6,394 nucleotides of DNA. It comes from Vulcanimicrobiota bacterium. GTDB lineage: Bacteria; Vulcanimicrobiota; Vulcanimicrobiia; Vulcanimicrobiales; Vulcanimicrobiaceae. The notes under the pieces are model-generated. The model saw nothing but the letters and a program-made list of their open reading frames with translations, made no database searches and was not told where the DNA came from. Positions within the stretch are counted from its first letter, which is position 1; each line of letters begins with the position of its first letter. Below, one piece after another: positions 1 to 5,659 of the stretch. Location: contig JASHTE010000283.1 in NCBI GenBank assembly GCA_030040695.1, forward strand, positions 1-6,394. Direction: 5' to 3'. The position numbers and the translations under genes were made by a program.

Positions 1-267
1 CCTCGCCTGGCGTGGGAATATCACTTTTATGTCGACATCCCGCTGATCTGTCTTTGCAACACGATCATCTTGCAGCGCGTCTGGGAGTGGGCGAGCCGGC
101 AGCGGGGCCCAGGACGCGGCCTCGGGCGCGGCGCCGTGATCGCGGGCGTCTGCCTCATCGTCGCAGCGTTCATCTTTTTCTTGCCCGTGCTCTCCGCGTG
201 GCCGCTCTCGTATGAAGCCTGGCAGGCGCGCATGTGGTTCACGAAGTGGGTAATCGGCCCAGGATAA
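1..267 (+). CDS. C-terminal end of a PMT-type membrane glycosyltransferase (5' partial)
   Basis: The reading frame is open from base 1 and gives 88 residues before a TAA stop, so the start lies outside the window. Two hydrophobic segments are visible, at about residues 8-27 (after EYHFYVDIP) and 43-64 (AVIAGVCLIVAAFIFFLPVL), separated by a short Arg/Gly-rich loop. The ending, with PLS, WQARMW and a final W-containing stretch, resembles the C-terminus of bacterial dolichyl/polyprenyl-phosphate-mannose protein mannosyltransferases, where an aromatic-H/Y-x-x-x-P helix is followed by a last helix and a P-x-S-x-x-x-W-x-x-R-M-W tail. Such enzymes transfer a sugar from a lipid carrier to secreted proteins at the outer face of the membrane. 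The catalytic N-terminal part is not present here, so the assignment rests only on this tail; another GT-C fold glycosyltransferase is possible. It ends 31 bases before yebC and could be co-transcribed with it. Confidence 0.6.
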   Translation, partial: PRLAWEYHFYVDIPLICLCNTIILQRVWEWASRQRGPGRGLGRGAVIAGVCLIVAAFIFFLPVLSAWPLSYEAWQARMWFTKWVIGPG

Positions 268-298
268 GGGACGCGGGCGGGGCGAAGGCGCAACGAGC

Positions 299-1048
299 AT
301 GTCGGGGCACTCGAAGTTTCACAACATTCGGCTGCGCAAGGGAAAGGCCGATGCGCAGCGCGGCGCACTGTTCTCGAAGCTCAGCAAAGAAATCATCATT
401 GCGGCTCGCTCCGGTTCACCGGAGCCGGAGGCGAACTACCGTCTGAAAATCGCCGTGGAAAAAGCGCGCGAGAGCAACATGCCGCAGGAGAATATCAAGC
501 GAGCTATCGCGCGAGCTTCCGGGCAGGGCGGGGCGAGCGATATCGAAGAGCTGCGGTACGAGGGCTATGGCCCTCACGGCGTCGCAGTCGTGATCGATGC
601 GGCTACCGACAATCGCAATCGTACTGCAGGCGAGCTGCGTTTTCTCTTCACGAAGCACGACGGAACGCTCGGCGAGACCGGAAGCGTCGGGTGGATGTTC
701 GAGCCGCTCGGTGTCGTCGACGTCGATCCGAGAGGACGCAGCGAGGAGACCCTGACCGAGGAAATTCTCGTCGACGGCGTCGAGGATCTCGAGTACGACG
801 CGACCATCTCGTCCGTCTACACGCAACCCGCCGCGCTCGCTGCCGTCCGCGATGCGCTGCGCACGCGCGGGCTCAGCATTAGCGACGCCTACCTCGGCAT
901 GCGGGCCAAGACGAAGCTCGAGCTGCACGGAGCGCACCTCTCGCAAGCGATCGCCTTTCTCGAGGCGCTCGACGATCATGAGGACGTCCAACGTATCTTC
1001 AGCAACCTGGACCTGACGGAAGCCACACTGGCCGAGGCGCTCGCATGA
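299..1048 (+). CDS. yebC: YebC/PmpR/TACO1-family translation factor
   Basis: The 249-residue product is full length for the family (usually about 240-250). The N-terminal signature is present as SGHSKFHNIRLRKGKADAQRG, with Phe where most members have Trp (GHSKW). The conserved stretch LKIAVEKARESNMPQENIKRAI follows at about residues 49-70, then the RYEGYGPHGVAVVIDAATDN block, and G-x-x-GSVGWMF at about residues 133-139. Family members were annotated as DNA-binding regulators (PmpR) and are now linked to translation: human TACO1 supports mitochondrial COX1 translation, and bacterial YebC is reported to relieve ribosome stalling at proline-rich stretches. The protein is expected to be cytosolic. 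The ATG at 299 gives the canonical N-terminus; only a weak AAGG at 285-288 serves as a possible ribosome-binding site. The stop overlaps the next gene's start (ATGA), suggesting coupling to the PASTA gene. Confidence 0.95.
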   Translation: MSGHSKFHNIRLRKGKADAQRGALFSKLSKEIIIAARSGSPEPEANYRLKIAVEKARESNMPQENIKRAIARASGQGGASDIEELRYEGYGPHGVAVVIDAATDNRNRTAGELRFLFTKHDGTLGETGSVGWMFEPLGVVDVDPRGRSEETLTEEILVDGVEDLEYDATISSVYTQPAALAAVRDALRTRGLSISDAYLGMRAKTKLELHGAHLSQAIAFLEALDDHEDVQRIFSNLDLTEATLAEALA

Positions 1049-2133
1049 TTGCTCAGCGTGAACCCGACGGGGAGCGTCGGGGGTGGCGCGAGCTCGTTCA
1101 CGAGTACATTCCGCGCGACTGGATCTTTCCGATCGTGCTCGCGTGCTTCGTCGGTGTGATCGTATGGTTCGGCCACGCCATACACGAGTTTCTCGTTCCA
1201 CCGGCGAGCGCGGTCACTGTTCCGAACCTCGTGGGCAGCGCGTTGAGCGACGCGAACGAAGATCTGATGCGCCTCGGGCTCGGCTCACTCGTCGTCGAGC
1301 ACATCACGAGTGACCGTTATCCGGCGGACACGATCATCACGCAGCAACCGGTCCCGGGTGCGCAGGTGCGGCAAGGGCGGCAGATATCGTTCGTCGTCAG
1401 CTCCGGGATCGTCGCACGGTCGATGCCGGATCTTCGTTATCAATCGATGCGTGAAGTCGGCCTCGACCTCGCGCGCATGCGCCTCCAGCTCGGAAAGGTG
1501 ACGTGGCAGAGCAGCGACATCGTTCCCGACGGCCACGTGATCACGCAGTTTCCGCAGCCGCTTGCAAATATCGTCGAGGGCGAAGTCGTCAATCTCGTGG
1601 TGAGCCGCGGCGGCAAGATGACGCTTCGCGTGCCGAACTTTATCGGAATGGACGTCGACGATGCGCGCACCCTGGCGCGTCGCGACGGCGTCACGCTCGG
1701 CCAGCTCATCTGGACCCCGCTCGGTACAGGCGGTCCCCCGCACGGCGTCGTCGCACGGCAGAAGCCCGACGCTGGAACGATGGTCGCGGCGTTCTCTCCC
1801 GTTTCGTTGCAGATCAGCGCAGGACCGGACGAATCGGGGTACATCTTGCACCAAGTCCACCTGCTCGCCTCGGTTCCGATTCCCGATCAGACCACGCCCG
1901 GTCAACAGATTCGAGTGAAGATCGTCGTGCACGATGCGACCGGTAGCTACGATCTGTACGATGCGTACGCTGAGCCGGGACAGAAGCTCGATTTCGTCGT
2001 CACAGCTGTCGGTACGTCATTCGTCGACATATACGCCAACGACGTTCTCGTGGGCGAGACACGCTTGGGCGTCGAGCCGGCGAATGCATATGGCAAGCAA
2101 CCTGCGCCGTCCCCGAGCGCGGAGGAGCTGTGA
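1045..2133 (+). CDS. Single-pass membrane protein with three PASTA domains and no kinase
   Basis: The 362-residue product has a short basic N-terminus (1-26, RRGWRELVHE), one membrane helix at about 27-50, and three consecutive PASTA repeats. These lie at about 56-121 (starts VTVPNLVG, ends VVSSG), 123-189 (MPDLRY, ends VVSRG) and 193-260 (LRVPNFIG, ends ISAG). Residues about 263-345 form a beta-rich tail with VKIVVHD and VDIYANDVLVGE, similar in character to the C-terminal extracellular domain of Firmicutes PrkC kinases. The last 15 residues are Pro/Ser-rich. By the positive-inside rule the PASTA part should lie outside the cell, where such domains bind peptidoglycan fragments. No Ser/Thr kinase domain precedes the helix, and the ATG in an ATGA overlap with yebC, with GAGG at 1034-1037, leaves no room for one. 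It occupies a position close to that of prkC upstream of rpe in Bacillus. Its role as envelope sensor, anchor or regulator of a separate kinase is inference. Confidence 0.9.
   Translation: MIAQREPDGERRGWRELVHEYIPRDWIFPIVLACFVGVIVWFGHAIHEFLVPPASAVTVPNLVGSALSDANEDLMRLGLGSLVVEHITSDRYPADTIITQQPVPGAQVRQGRQISFVVSSGIVARSMPDLRYQSMREVGLDLARMRLQLGKVTWQSSDIVPDGHVITQFPQPLANIVEGEVVNLVVSRGGKMTLRVPNFIGMDVDDARTLARRDGVTLGQLIWTPLGTGGPPHGVVARQKPDAGTMVAAFSPVSLQISAGPDESGYILHQVHLLASVPIPDQTTPGQQIRVKIVVHDATGSYDLYDAYAEPGQKLDFVVTAVGTSFVDIYANDVLVGETRLGVEPANAYGKQPAPSPSAEEL
2121..2127 (+). promoter_or_regulatory. Ribosome-binding site for rpe
   Basis: GGAGGAG lies inside the last codons of the PASTA gene, with GGAGG ending 4 bases before the GTG at 2130. 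It supports the GTG start, which gives the expected MIKLAPSLLSADF N-terminus of ribulose-phosphate epimerases. Confidence 0.7.
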
Positions 2134-2780
2134 TCAAGCTCGCACCGTCGCTGCTCTCGGCCGACTTCGCGTGCATCGCCGAGCAGATCGCTGCAGTCGA
2201 AGAGGCCGGTGCTGCGTATCTCCACGTCGACGTCATGGACGGGCGCTTCGTTCCCGCGATCACGTGGGGACCAAAGGTTGTTGCCGACCTGCGCCGCATC
2301 TCGCGGCTACCACTCGACTGCCATCTCATGATCGAGCATCCCGAGCAGCAGGTCGACGCATTTCGCGAAGCCGGTGCGGCGATCATCACGTTTCATCTGG
2401 AAGCAACGCCACACGCACAAGGGCTGCTGGCGCACATTCGCAAGGGCGGGGCGAAGGCTGGAATTGCGATCTGCCCGCAAACGCCCGTCGCGATGCTCGA
2501 GGATCTGATCGATGACTGCGACCTCGTACTCGTGATGTCGGTGAACCCGGGACGCGGCGGGCAGGCCTTCATTCCGCGCTCGATGGAGAAGCTGCGCGAA
2601 GCACGTGCGCTGATCGACCGCCGCCGCTCGCAGTGCGAGCTCGAGGTCGACGGCGGCGCCGGCGAGCAGAATCTGCACGAGATCGTTGCCGCAGGAGCGA
2701 ACGTGATCGTCATGGGGTCGGCTGTCTTCAACGGCGGCGATCCCGGAGGAAAGCTACGGCGGCTGCGCGCGCTCCTGTGA
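2130..2780 (+). CDS. rpe: Ribulose-phosphate 3-epimerase
   Basis: This enzyme interconverts D-ribulose 5-phosphate and D-xylulose 5-phosphate in the pentose phosphate pathway, in the cytosol. The 216-residue length is typical for the TIM-barrel family. All diagnostic motifs are visible: APSLLSADF at the start (Ser8), HVDVMDGRFVP (metal ligand His32 and catalytic Asp34), LDCHLMI (His65), VMSVNPGRGGQ at 135-145, and LEVDGGAG (catalytic/metal Asp174), followed by the phosphate-binding GANVIVMGSAVF. The common F of NPGFGGQ is R here. The GTG start overlaps the PASTA stop (GTGA) and the stop overlaps the thiL start in the same way, so rpe sits in the middle of a translationally coupled block. rpe next to a thiamine-diphosphate biosynthesis gene parallels the Bacillus rpe-thiN neighbourhood. 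Transketolase, which uses the product of Rpe, needs thiamine diphosphate. Confidence 0.97.
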   Translation: MIKLAPSLLSADFACIAEQIAAVEEAGAAYLHVDVMDGRFVPAITWGPKVVADLRRISRLPLDCHLMIEHPEQQVDAFREAGAAIITFHLEATPHAQGLLAHIRKGGAKAGIAICPQTPVAMLEDLIDDCDLVLVMSVNPGRGGQAFIPRSMEKLREARALIDRRRSQCELEVDGGAGEQNLHEIVAAGANVIVMGSAVFNGGDPGGKLRRLRALL

Positions 2781-3781
2781 GCGTGCGTCGGCTCACCGAG
2801 GACGAGATCGTCACGCGCCTCCGCGAGCTCGCCGAGCAGAGCAGCGGCGGGCGCGTCTTGCTCGGCATCGGAGACGACGCCGCCGTTTGGCAGCCGTCAC
2901 GGTCGCATCGCAGCGTCATCACGACGGATGCACTCGTCGACGGTGTGCACTTCACGCGCGAAACGATGTCCCTGGAAGACGTCGGTTGGCGTACGACGAC
3001 GGCGAACCTCAGCGACCTCGCCGCGATGGGCGCACGCCCGGTGCTCGCGACGATTGCGCTCGGCATTCCCGAAGCAGTGGACTTCGAGGATCTCCTTGCA
3101 CTCTACCGCGGGGTCATCGCTTGCGCCAGGACGGAGAGGCTCGTCATTGCCGGGGGCGACCTCACGCGTGCGCCCGCGCTCACGATCGCAATGACGGCAG
3201 TCGGCGAGGTTCGGGCTTCAAGCGTGAAGCGCCGATCGAGTGGTCGCCCAGGCGACGCAGTCGGCGTAACGGGAACGCTCGGCGCGAGCCGCGCCGGTCT
3301 CGACATCGCGCGCGGTCGCGTCACGCTCAGCCAGGAAGGGCTGCGCGAGGAGGCGCTACGCGCGCACCGTCGCCCGCGCGCGCGTGTGCGAGAAGGGCAG
3401 TGGCTCGCAGCGAGTGCCAACGTTCACGCGATGATGGATTGTTCCGACGGCCTTTCGACCGATCTCGCTCGACTCTGTGAGGCGAGCGCTCTCGGCGCCA
3501 GCCTCGAAAGCATTCCTGTTGCGCCGAGCGCGCTCGCTGCCGCGGAGGCACTGCGGGAGGACCCTCGAGCCTACGCGCTCGCGGGAGGAGAGGAATACGA
3601 GTTGATCTTCACCTGCGCGGCGCGCGCGTTCGCGCATCTTGCCCGACGCTTTCAAGAGTGTTTCGGCAGTCCGCTCCATCGCATCGGCACGTTGCGAAGA
3701 GAACGCGGCATCGTCATTGCGGAGCGTGGAGAGGAGAAGCCGGTCTCACGCACCGGCTGGGACCACTTTGACGGAGGTTAG
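2777..3781 (+). CDS. thiL: Thiamine-monophosphate kinase
   Basis: ThiL uses ATP to phosphorylate thiamine monophosphate to thiamine diphosphate, the last step of de novo cofactor synthesis. The product is 334 residues from the GTG at 2777, close to E. coli ThiL (325). Motifs in order: GIGDDAA at 30-36, [11 protein letters not shown] at 49-59, [12 protein letters not shown] at 77-88, GGDLT at 126-130, [10 protein letters not shown] at 221-230, GGEEYEL at 270-276 (E. coli has GGEDYEL), and the terminal GWDHF at 327-331. These are the metal/ATP-binding aspartates and substrate loops of the PurM/ThiL superfamily. The frame is open further upstream (to 2633) inside rpe, but that extension is Arg-rich out-of-frame rpe sequence. 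GTG 2777 forms a GTGA overlap with the rpe stop, and GTG 2783 is an in-frame alternative. No good ribosome-binding site precedes it, which is consistent with coupling. The stop interlocks with that of the convergent rpmB. Confidence 0.96.
   Translation: MSVRRLTEDEIVTRLRELAEQSSGGRVLLGIGDDAAVWQPSRSHRSVITTDALVDGVHFTRETMSLEDVGWRTTTANLSDLAAMGARPVLATIALGIPEAVDFEDLLALYRGVIACARTERLVIAGGDLTRAPALTIAMTAVGEVRASSVKRRSSGRPGDAVGVTGTLGASRAGLDIARGRVTLSQEGLREEALRAHRRPRARVREGQWLAASANVHAMMDCSDGLSTDLARLCEASALGASLESIPVAPSALAAAEALREDPRAYALAGGEEYELIFTCAARAFAHLARRFQECFGSPLHRIGTLRRERGIVIAERGEEKPVSRTGWDHFDGG
3738..3758. repeat. Inverted repeat near the thiL/rpmB convergent junction
   Basis: AGCCGGT at 3738-3744 and ACCGGCT at 3752-3758 are perfect 7-base arms around a 7-base loop. 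The hairpin lies within the last codons of thiL and begins 20 bases past the rpmB stop. Neither side has a clear T-run (on the reverse strand it is followed by the pyrimidine-rich CTTCTCCTCTCC), so a classical intrinsic terminator is not shown. It is the only candidate I see for ending rpmB transcription. Confidence 0.3.
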
Positions 3782-3969
3782 GCGGTGCGGGTGACGCGCT
3801 TGGCACGCAGGCAGGCGGTGCAAACGCGCGCAGTACGGTGCGTGCCTCTGTCGTCAATCTTCACCGACTGAAGATTGGGGAGCCAGCGGCGCTTCGTCTT
3901 GTTCATGGCGTGGCTGACGCGGTTGCCCGCCATCGGGCCTTTGCCGCAGATCTCGCAAAACTTTGCCAC
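3778..3969 (-). CDS. rpmB: Large ribosomal subunit protein bL28, zinc-ribbon form
   Basis: The 63-residue basic protein matches bacterial L28: [16 protein letters not shown], then [19 protein letters not shown] with the hallmark SHAxNKTKRRWxPNLQ, and a C-terminal [12 protein letters not shown]28 is a structural protein of the 50S subunit. Cysteines 5, 8, 50 and 53 form two CxxC pairs, so this is the zinc-binding (C+) version. Bacteria with this form sometimes also have a zinc-free paralogue under zinc limitation; none is seen here. It starts at GTG (3969-3967 on the reverse strand) behind a strong ribosome-binding site. It is transcribed against its neighbours, as rpmB also is in the equivalent Bacillus region. 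Its TAA stop (3780-3778) overlaps the TAG stop of thiL (3779-3781). Confidence 0.97.
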   Translation of the reverse strand: MAKFCEICGKGPMAGNRVSHAMNKTKRRWLPNLQSVKIDDRGTHRTARVCTACLRAKRVTRTA

Positions 3970-3974
3970 ACTGA

Positions 3975-3980
3975 ACCTCC
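3975..3980 (-). promoter_or_regulatory. Strong ribosome-binding site for rpmB
   Basis: On the reverse strand GGAGGT, within AGGGAGGTTCAGT, lies 5 bases before the GTG start. It is the best-matching Shine-Dalgarno sequence seen at any intergenic start in the window and fixes the rpmB start. Confidence 0.8.
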
Positions 3981-3998
3981 CTGATGCACGGGACCCCT

Positions 3999-4029
3999 AA
4001 AAAAGCGTCGGCCGGCTCCGCGGAGCCGG
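3999..4029 (-). terminator. GC-rich hairpin followed by T-tract in the rpmB leader (terminator- or attenuator-like)
   Basis: Bases 4012-4029 are a perfect 18-base palindrome (CCGGCTCCG then CGGAGCCGG). Read on the reverse strand it is followed, after seven bases (CCGACGC), by six T (4004-3999). No reverse-strand gene lies upstream to be terminated, and rpmB starts 30 bases beyond the T-tract, so the element may sit within the rpmB leader. The gap between stem and T-tract is longer than in a typical intrinsic terminator, and the palindrome leaves no unpaired loop unless a few central bases open. It could equally be a protein-binding palindrome. On the forward strand it would be in a fakA leader, with an A-tract before and no T-tract after. 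Confidence 0.35.
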
Positions 4030-4040
4030 ACAACGTCGGC

Positions 4041-4070
4041 ATTCTAGCACGGCAGGCGCCCGCCGTGCAA
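4041..4070 (-). promoter_or_regulatory. Possible sigma70-type promoter for rpmB
   Basis: On the reverse strand TTGCAC (4070-4065) and TAGAAT (4046-4041) are separated by 18 bases, a plausible -35/-10 arrangement. Transcription would begin near 4034, just before the palindrome at 4029-4012. The -35 match is weak, so this is a candidate only. I see no comparable forward promoter for fakA in this gap. Confidence 0.25.
4047..4068. repeat. Inverted repeat in the rpmB-fakA divergent region
   Basis: GCACGGC (4047-4053) and GCCGTGC (4062-4068) are perfect 7-base arms around an 8-base loop. The dyad fills the spacer and touches the -35 of the candidate rpmB promoter, so it could be an operator or an RNA stem in a fakA leader. 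Together with the palindrome at 4012-4029 it makes the 145-base gap 3970-4114 unusually symmetric. A direct repeat CGTCGGC (4006-4012 and 4034-4040) also lies here. Confidence 0.4.
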
Positions 4071-4114
4071 CCGGCAACCAGGATTCACGACGCTCCCCCC
4101 AAAGACCGGCGTTC

Positions 4115-5659
4115 GTGGACGCAACGGCCCTCGGCGGCCGCGGCTATGCGCGGTTTCTCGCGGCCGGGGCTTACTTCTTGAAGAAGTATCGCGGGGTCCT
4201 CAACGATCTCAACGTCTACCCGGTTCCCGACGGCGATACTGGAACGAACATGTACCTGACCCTGCGCTCCGCTGCACGCTCCGCATACACAGCGGGCGAC
4301 GCACCGTTCTCTGACGTCGCCGCCGAGGCCGCGCAGGGCGCGCTCATGGGCGCGCGTGGCAACTCCGGCGTGATCCTTTCCCAGATGGTGCGAGGCTTTG
4401 CGCACCACGTTCGGCATCGCGACGAGATCGACGGCTTCGTCGCTGCGACCGGATTGCGTGAGGCGGCACTCGCTGCGCGACAGGCGTTGCTGAAGCCCGT
4501 GGAGGGAACGATCGTCTCCGTCGCCGAGGCTGCGGCGGAGGCCGCCTACCGAATTGCCTTGCACGAGCCCGATCTGGTGCGCTTTCTCGCGGCGGTCGTG
4601 CGCGCTGCGAACGAGGCGCTCGAGCGAACGCCGGACCAGCTTCCCTCGCTTGCTGAGGCCGGCGTCGTCGACGCGGGCGGCGCGGGGTTTGTCTATCTCC
4701 TCGAAGGCATCCTCGCGTTCTTGCCGGATGTGCGGGTGCGCACGACGGCTTTCCCGCGCCGACCTATTCGCGCGCAGGTCTTCAAGCCGACGCAAGCCGT
4801 CGGCGCGATGCGCTACTGCACCGAGCTCATCCTCGAGCACGCCACATGCAATGCAGGCGAGCTACGCCGCACGCTCGAGCCGCTCGGAGAGTCACTCCTC
4901 GTCGTCGGTGAGAAGCCGATGCTCAAAGTGCACGTGCACACCGACGAGCCGGAGCGCATCAAAGCGATTGCCGCACGTTACGGCGTCCCGACGCGGCTCA
5001 AGGTCGACGACATGGCGCATCAGCACCACATGCTGCTCATCGAGCCTCCGCAGAGGGAACGCTCCGTCGTCGCCGTCGTTCCGGGATCCGGCTTTGCGCG
5101 CATCGTGCGAGAGCTCGGTGCCGAGACGGTCGTGACGGCCGAGCGCCCAAGCACCGGCGACCTCCTCCTCGCAATCAACAAGTGCATGAGCGATTGCGTC
5201 TACCTTCTCACGAACGACGCCGATCTCGTCCCGGCGGCGAAAGAGGCCGCATCGCGCGCCTCCAAGGAGGTGCACGTCGTCGAAACGAGTGACATCGTTC
5301 AAGGAATTGCGGTGCTCCTCATGATGCGCAACGAACCATCGCCGAGCCGGGAACGCATGCGCGAGGCTGCGTCGCGCAGCCACGGGGCCCGCCTCGTGCT
5401 GGCAGACGGTGCACCCGAAGCATTCTTCGACGGCAGGAGCGTCAGAGGCGAGACGATCGCGCAAACCGCACGGACCGTAGTTGCCGAAATGCGTAACGGA
5501 AACCGAGGGCTCGTTACCCTTTACTATGGTGGGGGGCAACGGGAGAAGGACGCACAGCACATGAGCGAGGAGCTTCGCGCGACCGATACCGGGCTCGAGG
5601 TCGAGTACTACTACGGTGGAATGAAGAACGCTGAGTATTGGATCGCTTTCGATGAATAA
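4115..5659 (+). CDS. fakA: Fatty acid kinase catalytic subunit FakA (YloV/DAK family)
   Basis: FakA-type enzymes phosphorylate fatty acids that are presented by a DegV-family protein (FakB), giving acyl-phosphate for phospholipid synthesis. The 514-residue product has the family's three parts. The N-terminal DhaL-like kinase domain (about 8-205) contains NVYPVPDGDTGTNM at 33-46, with the Mg-ATP ligands Asp39, Asp41 and Thr44, as well as GARGNSGVILSQ at 79-90 and DAGGAGFVYLLEG at 186-198. A middle domain (about 220-305) follows, with YCTELIL and the catalytic-region KVHVHTDEP (His273, His275). The C-terminal domain (about 315-514) ends in a YYYGG-rich strand region. S. aureus FakA is slightly longer, at about 548. 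The GTG at 4115 aligns with the usual N-terminus but has no recognisable Shine-Dalgarno sequence. No fakB/degV gene is in the window. In many Firmicutes yloU (Asp23 family) precedes this gene; here it does not. It overlaps plsX by 8 bases. Confidence 0.92.
   Translation: MDATALGGRGYARFLAAGAYFLKKYRGVLNDLNVYPVPDGDTGTNMYLTLRSAARSAYTAGDAPFSDVAAEAAQGALMGARGNSGVILSQMVRGFAHHVRHRDEIDGFVAATGLREAALAARQALLKPVEGTIVSVAEAAAEAAYRIALHEPDLVRFLAAVVRAANEALERTPDQLPSLAEAGVVDAGGAGFVYLLEGILAFLPDVRVRTTAFPRRPIRAQVFKPTQAVGAMRYCTELILEHATCNAGELRRTLEPLGESLLVVGEKPMLKVHVHTDEPERIKAIAARYGVPTRLKVDDMAHQHHMLLIEPPQRERSVVAVVPGSGFARIVRELGAETVVTAERPSTGDLLLAINKCMSDCVYLLTNDADLVPAAKEAASRASKEVHVVETSDIVQGIAVLLMMRNEPSPSRERMREAASRSHGARLVLADGAPEAFFDGRSVRGETIAQTARTVVAEMRNGNRGLVTLYYGGGQREKDAQHMSEELRATDTGLEVEYYYGGMKNAEYWIAFDE

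Noticed and set aside
408..425. Hairpin GCTCCGG-TTCA-CCGGAGC inside yebC
   Set aside because: It is a perfect 7-base stem but lies in coding sequence for a GSPEPE-type stretch, with no T-run or regulatory context; probably chance in GC-rich DNA.
416..1201. Reverse-strand open frame (261 codons) antisense to yebC
   Set aside because: Arg-rich composition and no motif; it is a shadow of the yebC codon bias.
2633..2776. N-terminal 48-residue extension of ThiL
   Set aside because: It reads through rpe in another frame, is almost wholly Arg/Ala, and ThiL family members begin near the GTG at 2777.
3970..4114. A hidden yloU (Asp23-family) gene between rpmB and fakA
   Set aside because: The gap is only 145 bases, too short for the roughly 120-residue YloU, and no fragment of it is visible.
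5263..5275. Strong internal Shine-Dalgarno-like AAGGAGGTG in fakA
   Set aside because: No downstream in-phase gene starts here; the fakA frame continues through conserved family sequence.
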